Position numbers and translations under genes: made by a program. From Chitinophaga tropicalis (GTDB taxonomy: Bacteria > Bacteroidota > Bacteroidia > Chitinophagales > Chitinophagaceae): 64,000 bases of DNA. The stretch lies in assembly GCF_009758205.1 (NCBI RefSeq), contig NZ_WRXN01000007.1:327210-391209 (forward strand), given 5' to 3'. The notes beneath the pieces are model-generated. The model saw nothing but the letters and a program-made list of their open reading frames with translations. It was not told where the DNA came from and ran no database searches. How positions within the stretch are numbered: position 1 is the first letter of the stretch; every line of letters starts with the position of its first letter. Below, piece after piece: positions 61,001 to 64,000 of the stretch.

Positions 61001-64000
61001 AAGCAGCGGGATAGAACGTTTCGCCCAACGGCTTTTCAGTGTAACCGATGCTGATCGGGGCCAATGCTGCTACCTGTTCTTTATATGCCAGCGGCATACG
61101 CCAGGGGTTCTCCTCTCCTCCCAGTATTGGTTCATAGCTGGCTACACCACTACTGATCGCCTCAGTCTTTCCATTAACAATCCTCGTAGTAGTATATTGA
61201 TATTCCTGTCCGTAAACAGATTCTTTCTGCCGGGTCATGGCATTCCAGTGATCATAAATACGTATGCGTTTTACACGTAATCCACCGCCATATTTTTTAT
61301 GATAAGGGTTATTCAGGCGTACCATAGAACGCGCCAGATCCACCTTCTTCGCCCAACCTTTAATTCTCGCTGTGTTATCATAGTTCTGCACCATGTTGAT
61401 GAAGTTGTCAGCCTGTGACAACAATATCTTCACCGCATCCCCCAGATCAGCATCCTCTCCCACATCGGAACCTGGATAGGCTTTAGAGGGGAGGTTAAGG
61501 CGCAGAAATTGCACAGAAGCTTTAGCCAATGGGCTGTAAATACTGGTGGATTTATCTGCTTCACCTCCGCTGGTAATGGCTTTCACCTTGAACCAGAAGG
61601 TATTCCCGTTATTAAAATATCCGTAATTACCAGGATCCAGAACAGCATAACAGGATACATATTCCTTTCCACTGCCAAACTTATCTGCCGGCATCTCTAC
61701 GTACAGACGGAAGAATATGGTGTCTATTCCTTCGAGATAATGTGTATACAAGTCCTTCTTACTGGTCACTGCCTTCGGTGCATTGACGGAAACATACATA
61801 TATTCATTTAGCGGACCATACAAGTCAGATTTCAGATCTCCCGTGGATGTAGGCTCCGACCCTGAGAAACCAGCTATACTGAACATCTGCGCCGCTCTCT
61901 TGTTCTGTACAAAGGCGTAGTCATCACTTTCATAGTCCACCTTTATACGTCCGCCGGCAGGCAGCACGATAGAGTCCAGCGTCCATGCAGCTGCATTTTG
62001 TGCAGCCAGCGTACTGTCCTGCAGCGCATAGGGATAATCTGCGTTAGTGATTACATTACCAGAGGTAGAACCAGGGTTCTGTAAAGGATCCTTATAATTT
62101 CCCCACCGGTCATATGATTTGTTATTATATGAAGGGTTATTGCTGTTATAGTTGAAGACATAAGGATTACGCTGTCCCTTCTTATTACCGTTATATTCAA
62201 ACCAGATACGTTTCAGGGTTAGTTTGCCTTTATTATTTAATGGTCTGCTGGCACCTGGACAGAGTTCGTAAGTGTATTCAAAATGAACAGTTTTAACAGG
62301 TCTTGCACCTGCAGCACCGTATTTCTGGAAGTCAGCCTTTACATACAGGTTGATCTCATCCAGCCTTTTCATGACGCCACCAGGGTATTTGTTTCCCTTC
62401 TCATCTACTGCAGGCTGATCCTCACGATCGCTCAACTTAAAAGTAGCGATCATATTCTTTGATTCGATAGAGTTCAGGTACCACAGTTCTTTCTCACCAT
62501 ATATGTAACTACCCTTATCGTCACGTGAATCTGTTTTCAGTCCTTCGTTGTAGGTTGCACTATCTGTAGATGGTGCGCGCCATCTGTAAGGATTTTTGAT
62601 CCCTGCTACTTTTGTATAATTGAATTTAACGGCGCTTCCCGGATCGTCGTCTGAAATACCGTCACCTGTTACATCCACATAGTCGGGTGATACCAGTCCT
62701 GTAAGCAGGAAGCTGTGTGCATATGCCGGTACTTCTTCGCTGTTAAAATAATGATCATTGCCTTTGCTGTTGGTAACGTTGTCGTCTGTACCATGCGTGT
62801 ATTTTACAAGACCATCCGCCCTGTTACCATCGCCGGCATCAACAGAAAATGTTTTCTCCCGCTGTTTGAGGCTATATACCGGTAAACCGTATATATATCT
62901 GCGTCCATCAGGATTCAGTACCTGTACTTCAGAGATGTGATTTTTCTTTCGGAAGGTGTTTATTCTTTTTTCCAGGGATATTCCGTTCTGTACAGCCATT
63001 GTATCTTTTGACGGCAGCAGGTACAGGTTACTTTTAGGGATAGGCATTAAAGGAAGACCTGCATATCTCCATCTCAGTTTAATGATGGCTTCTTCTGTAT
63101 TCTGGAAATATTCAAGCTTAATATTATACAGTTGCCCTTCCTGGAGGTTGACAAAAGCTGTATCAGCCGTTTGGGCGTGTACATCCCATCTGTCAATGAA
63201 CAGGCTGTCGTTTATATATAACCTTACCCCGTCATCGCTGTTTGTCACGATCTCATAAGCGCCGGTTACATCTGCTTTCAGCCTGCCTGTCCACCGGGCA
63301 GACCATCTGCGGCCAAATTTATTCAATCCCGCAGGTACCCCGGCATTAACAGCGTCCAGGTTAGCAAAATTGACAGCTGTATCTACTTTAGCAAAATGCA
63401 GTTGCTGGAACTCTTTACCTACGAAGTACTCAGCCGCTAATCCATGACGGTCTACATCCAGCTCTTCCGGGAAGGTCAGGTTACAATTATGAAGAGCATA
63501 CTGGTTCAGGCCATAGTTCTCGATGTATTTTGACAGGCCTGCTACAGAAGATTCTTCTGCAGTCAGGTAGCTGATCACCTGGGTACGTTTGTCGCGCGTA
63601 TCCTTAGTGGTACTGCGGGGGGACATTGTCTGCTGACCAACATATTTCTTAGCCCTGTAACGGTTCAGTATATTGGTAGTAGAGATATCGGGGCCGCTGT
63701 TACCTGCCTGGGAAAGGTTCACAGCAACAACATCATCCCCTCCTAGATTTTCGTAAAAACTACTTGTATTCAATGCCATTTCTCCGGGATTCCGGAAATA
63801 GGCTGCTTCATAGTTCCTATTAGACTTTGTGAAGGCTACATTATTACGGAGTGGATTAGACGCCTTCCAGGGCCCTGTTTCTGTATAAGAGCGATTCACA
63901 TTCAGGTCTACACCTACATGGACAAGGTCTCCAAAACCCAATTCTCCACCTAACCGGTCTGAATTATCGCGCGTCCGTATACTATGGTCATATATATACC
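58005..64000 (-). CDS. giant secreted protein with PA14 domain and DUF5977 repeats, N-terminus cut by window edge
   Basis: At least 1998 codons. The frame is open to the window end, so the true start is outside; the first start-like codon inside is a TTG at 63941. A PA14 domain lies at about 63460-63050 (WTGRLKADVTGAYEIVTNSDDGVRLYINDSLF). The central 1200 residues have no clear family. Seven repeats of about 64 residues lie at 59735-58330, each running from Cys through a TGG or TGY turn to a helix starting (I/L)S(K/Q)(E/D)DA, which fits DUF5977. A C-terminal strand-rich domain with several Cys completes it. It is the first gene seen of the cluster that ends at 46782. Confidence 0.8.
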   Translation of the reverse strand, partial: YIYDHSIRTRDNSDRLGGELGFGDLVHVGVDLNVNRSYTETGPWKASNPLRNNVAFTKSNRNYEAAYFRNPGEMALNTSSFYENLGGDDVVAVNLSQAGNSGPDISTTNILNRYRAKKYVGQQTMSPRSTTKDTRDKRTQVISYLTAEESSVAGLSKYIENYGLNQYALHNCNLTFPEELDVDRHGLAAEYFVGKEFQQLHFAKVDTAVNFANLDAVNAGVPAGLNKFGRRWSARWTGRLKADVTGAYEIVTNSDDGVRLYINDSLFIDRWDVHAQTADTAFVNLQEGQLYNIKLEYFQNTEEAIIKLRWRYAGLPLMPIPKSNLYLLPSKDTMAVQNGISLEKRINTFRKKNHISEVQVLNPDGRRYIYGLPVYSLKQREKTFSVDAGDGNRADGLVKYTHGTDDNVTNSKGNDHYFNSEEVPAYAHSFLLTGLVSPDYVDVTGDGISDDDPGSAVKFNYTKVAGIKNPYRWRAPSTDSATYNEGLKTDSRDDKGSYIYGEKELWYLNSIESKNMIATFKLSDREDQPAVDEKGNKYPGGVMKRLDEINLYVKADFQKYGAAGARPVKTVHFEYTYELCPGASRPLNNKGKLTLKRIWFEYNGNKKGQRNPYVFNYNSNNPSYNNKSYDRWGNYKDPLQNPGSTSGNVITNADYPYALQDSTLAAQNAAAWTLDSIVLPAGGRIKVDYESDDYAFVQNKRAAQMFSIAGFSGSEPTSTGDLKSDLYGPLNEYMYVSVNAPKAVTSKKDLYTHYLEGIDTIFFRLYVEMPADKFGSGKEYVSCYAVLDPGNYGYFNNGNTFWFKVKAITSGGEADKSTSIYSPLAKASVQFLRLNLPSKAYPGSDVGEDADLGDAVKILLSQADNFINMVQNYDNTARIKGWAKKVDLARSMVRLNNPYHKKYGGGLRVKRIRIYDHWNAMTRQKESVYGQEYQYTTTRIVNGKTEAISSGVASYEPILGGEENPWRMPLAYKEQVAALAPISIGYTEKPLGETFYPAASVGYSKVRTRTIHAKNTRSVNGYDEVGFYTTYDFPTLTDMTLLGDSKKRFKPALNNFLKINARHFVAVSQGFKVELNDMNGKVKSTAYYSESDPDNPVSSTENFYKVDNEKALNKHLSNTVMAINPQGVIDTAATMGKDMELMLDMRSQRSVTNAVNLGLNTDNFTFFWPPIFIVPMALNLIQREETKFLSVGATKIINRHGILDSLVVTNRGSRVYTKNLLFDSETGSPVLSRTENELGDPVYNFNMPAGWVYDGMSGAYKNINTTLDNIFIRQGKIIKGLNIGFATAKETDYFSAGDEILIGSKERTGGEDCTPEVATFRSTSVIYAVDANAMSGGEPDIYFVDRDGAPFSGNDVVMKVIRSGRRNISASLGQITSLGNPLKSTGNGYSLVLDSTINVISATAGDFGQFWKGTDRKKLKVETTCLQVPYAQYVGGSDCGPHYYTSRELRQSFASTCPRGYAPGAPIEYVVPEGSYYSEISQEDADAKAAADMEMNGEVYAGARSECRPYYYNSPIDTVFTGICPSGKPGVEITYHHPAATDSSLISQEAADALARVKAIADGQALANSETICPFVNEFLTGTLTRNDCGPGGEGSVVTYTIPAGIFESLISQEDANNKALATAQDSVNAKGICTYGSDAMSGSFSKICGTGGITTSIYYELAAGAETSNISKEDANAKASIRLNTEGQNNANQNGVCTYSSDAMSGSFSKVCGTGGTTTPISFELAAGAETSNISKEDANAKASARLNTDGQNNANQNGVCTYSSDAMSGTFYKTCTTGGTSSAVSHSLPAGAVTSNISKDDANAQAQAKLNSEGQALANANAVCSYPNEAQTASATRSCPTGYGSTPVSYTVAAGTIVVNTSLADANSQALQLAQTKAQEKANAEGVCTALPVYVYMQIVETVQSSTETTATVTLFFYYDQARTQPANVNGLTVNYSISKKDCELGDTNTNTSIYCSGVTSKVIAKDVGVRRIQNGVVCVDVKYTLLNGTGYIKL
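58330..59735 (-). repeat. seven DUF5977-like repeats of about 64 codons
   Basis: Repeat units start at Cys residues spaced about 192 bases apart in the later copies. The middle three (about 58700-59100) are nearly identical at DNA level, for example the stretch beginning at 58694 recurs at 58886. This suggests recent tandem duplication. Outer copies are more diverged. Confidence 0.75.

Noticed and set aside
46782..64000. Type IX C-terminal sorting domains on the giant proteins
   Set aside because: The ends do not show the CHU_C pattern seen in the 34109 protein.
1..64000. tRNA or rRNA genes, CRISPR arrays, insertion sequences
   Set aside because: No cloverleaf-like segments, spaced direct repeats or transposase frames were seen on either strand.

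Overview
The window looks like a chromosomal segment of a Bacteroidota bacterium close to Chitinophaga. The grounds are TAnnTTTG-type promoters, weak ribosome binding sites, a class II xylose isomerase, a DAHP synthase fused to chorismate mutase, a gliding/T9SS type B C-terminal domain, paired ECF sigma/anti-sigma genes and giant secreted YD-repeat proteins. No tRNA, rRNA, CRISPR array or insertion sequence was seen. The assignment is inferred from gene content, not from a search.

Layout. 1-6700 (minus): aromatic amino-acid operon pheA - aminotransferase - tyrA - DAHPS/CM - aroB - aroA (aroA runs off the window). Its promoter is followed by two attenuators in series, each with its own aromatic-rich leader peptide, terminator and competing antiterminator. 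6780-10400: a heptad-repeat lipoprotein, an ECF sigma factor, an anti-sigma-like/trypsin-like protease fusion, and a small stress pair (CsbD, Lmo0937-like). 10400-16200: xylose operon (SSS symporter, xylB, xylA) and an aldose epimerase, behind a perfect 23-bp palindrome. 16200-18300: two oxidoreductases. 18450-26520 (minus): branched-chain amino-acid genes ilvE, ilvD, ilvB, ilvN, ilvC, ilvA. ilvE lies behind a third attenuator whose leader peptide holds a run of Ile/Leu/Val codons, and the ilvE-ilvD and ilvC-ilvA gaps contain strong hairpins. 26670-36840: sugar nucleotidyltransferase, GH20 hexosaminidase, D-cysteine desulfhydrase-like enzyme, LipB, RluD-type synthase, a T9SS type B surface protein and unknown secreted proteins. 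36868-39900: two tandem paralogous sigma/anti-sigma cassettes with non-ATG starts. 39966-45103: def, ruvX, a UbiA-family prenyltransferase, a SpoU methylase and mutS. 45148-46443: a cytochrome c/copper monooxygenase-like fusion. 46782-64000 (minus): a cluster of giant secreted proteins ending in an Rhs-like protein with a divergent C-terminal tip and an overlapping small membrane-protein gene, a candidate toxin/immunity pair.

The most notable observation is the density of ribosome-mediated attenuation. Three leader-peptide attenuators control two amino-acid pathways, and two of them are stacked in series in front of one operon. In each, the leader peptide, the terminator and the alternative pairing partner can be read base by base. 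The Rhs-like cluster is the second region of interest.
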